Origin: a virus
Virus record (IMG/VR): IMGVR_UViG_3300044846_001815
Location: 1-29,335 of that record
Reading direction: 5' to 3' (one strand)
Length of the DNA: 29,335 nt
Position 1 is the first letter of the stretch; each line of letters starts with the position of its first letter. Shown piece after piece: positions 29,217 through 29,335 of this stretch. A program made the position numbers and the translations under genes. The notes under the pieces were generated by a model, which searched no databases, had not been told where the DNA came from, and saw only the letters and a list, made by a program, of their open reading frames with translations.

Positions 29217-29335
29217 ATGAATAAAAAAACTAAAACCTCAAACCCATTTGACTTGCCTGTCAAAGAACTAGTTGCTCATTATCTTATTTCTGTTCCTGAA
29301 CTCAGAGACGACAGAATGCTACTTCTTAGTTTTAT
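29217..29335 (+). CDS. 5' part of a small phage protein (continues at position 1)
   Basis: ATG at 29217 (MNKKTKTSNPFDLPVKELVA) is open to the end of the window, with 39 full codons and AT left over. It contains FDLPVKELVAHYLISVPELR and a DDRMLLLSF end. Joined through the 8-base overlap (29328-29335 = 1-8) it continues without a stop to position 219. A simple end-to-end join without merging runs into a stop after about 13 codons, so merging is preferred. Function unknown. Confidence 0.8.
   Translation, partial: MNKKTKTSNPFDLPVKELVAHYLISVPELRDDRMLLLSF

Noticed and set aside
1-29335. CRISPR array, integrase with att sites, tRNA genes
   Set aside because: No regularly spaced direct repeats, no tyrosine or serine recombinase motif and no cloverleaf with T-arm GGTTC pattern could be seen.

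Overview
The window reads as a nearly complete, AT-rich genome of a small tailed bacteriophage (siphovirus type, about 29.3 kb) that probably infects a Bacteroidota host, most likely a flavobacterium-like one. Evidence for the host is indirect. Promoter-like sites have the form TAnnTTTG, leaders are A-rich (AACAAAAACAAAAACC) without a clear Shine-Dalgarno, and several virion proteins (tail tube, DUF6712-like adaptor, protease polyprotein, capsid) look like versions common in Bacteroidota phages. The last 8 bases equal the first 8. Merging them joins the truncated gene at the right edge in frame with the one at the left edge into one 109-residue protein, so I read the sequence as a circular (or circularly permuted) genome of about 29,327 bp.

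Layout. A plus-strand block of small, mostly unrecognised genes runs from 28.5 kb across the join to 2.2 kb. Three copies of a near-identical promoter plus leader drive it, and one terminator (about 1.0 kb) divides it. All remaining genes (28.3 kb down to 2.2 kb) are on the minus strand. In transcription order these are: a zinc-finger protein and a TerS-like protein ending at a terminator; a roughly 250-nt gene-free stretch with at least five hairpins (candidate noncoding RNA); a second TerS-like protein; a small ORF; a methyltransferase; DUF6378-like, MazG-like and thymidylate-synthase-family nucleotide genes; TerL; a gene with a T9 slippery run and a -1 extension; tail terminator/neck proteins; a YadA-like adhesin; distal tail proteins; the tape measure; an 870-residue maturation-protease polyprotein; scaffold; major capsid; tail tube and a strong terminator; then adhesin/LectinG-like surface proteins; and last the portal and a head-tail adaptor. 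The two strands converge at 2,211-2,222.

How it fits together. TerS/TerL package DNA through the portal. The protease polyprotein, scaffold and capsid protein build and mature the head. The terminator, gp10-like, tube, tape measure and hub proteins make a long tail, and several proteins with Thr-Pro linkers decorate the virion. The nucleotide genes adjust dNTP pools. I see no polymerase, helicase, primase, integrase, holin or endolysin, so replication is probably carried out by the host and the lysis genes are unrecognised.

Most interesting observations: the structured RNA beside the second TerS gene, the orphan hairpin/terminator at 28.4 kb, the duplicated TerS and zinc-finger genes, the likely programmed frameshift, and the multidomain protease polyprotein that carries a segment resembling the capsid protein's N-terminal arm.
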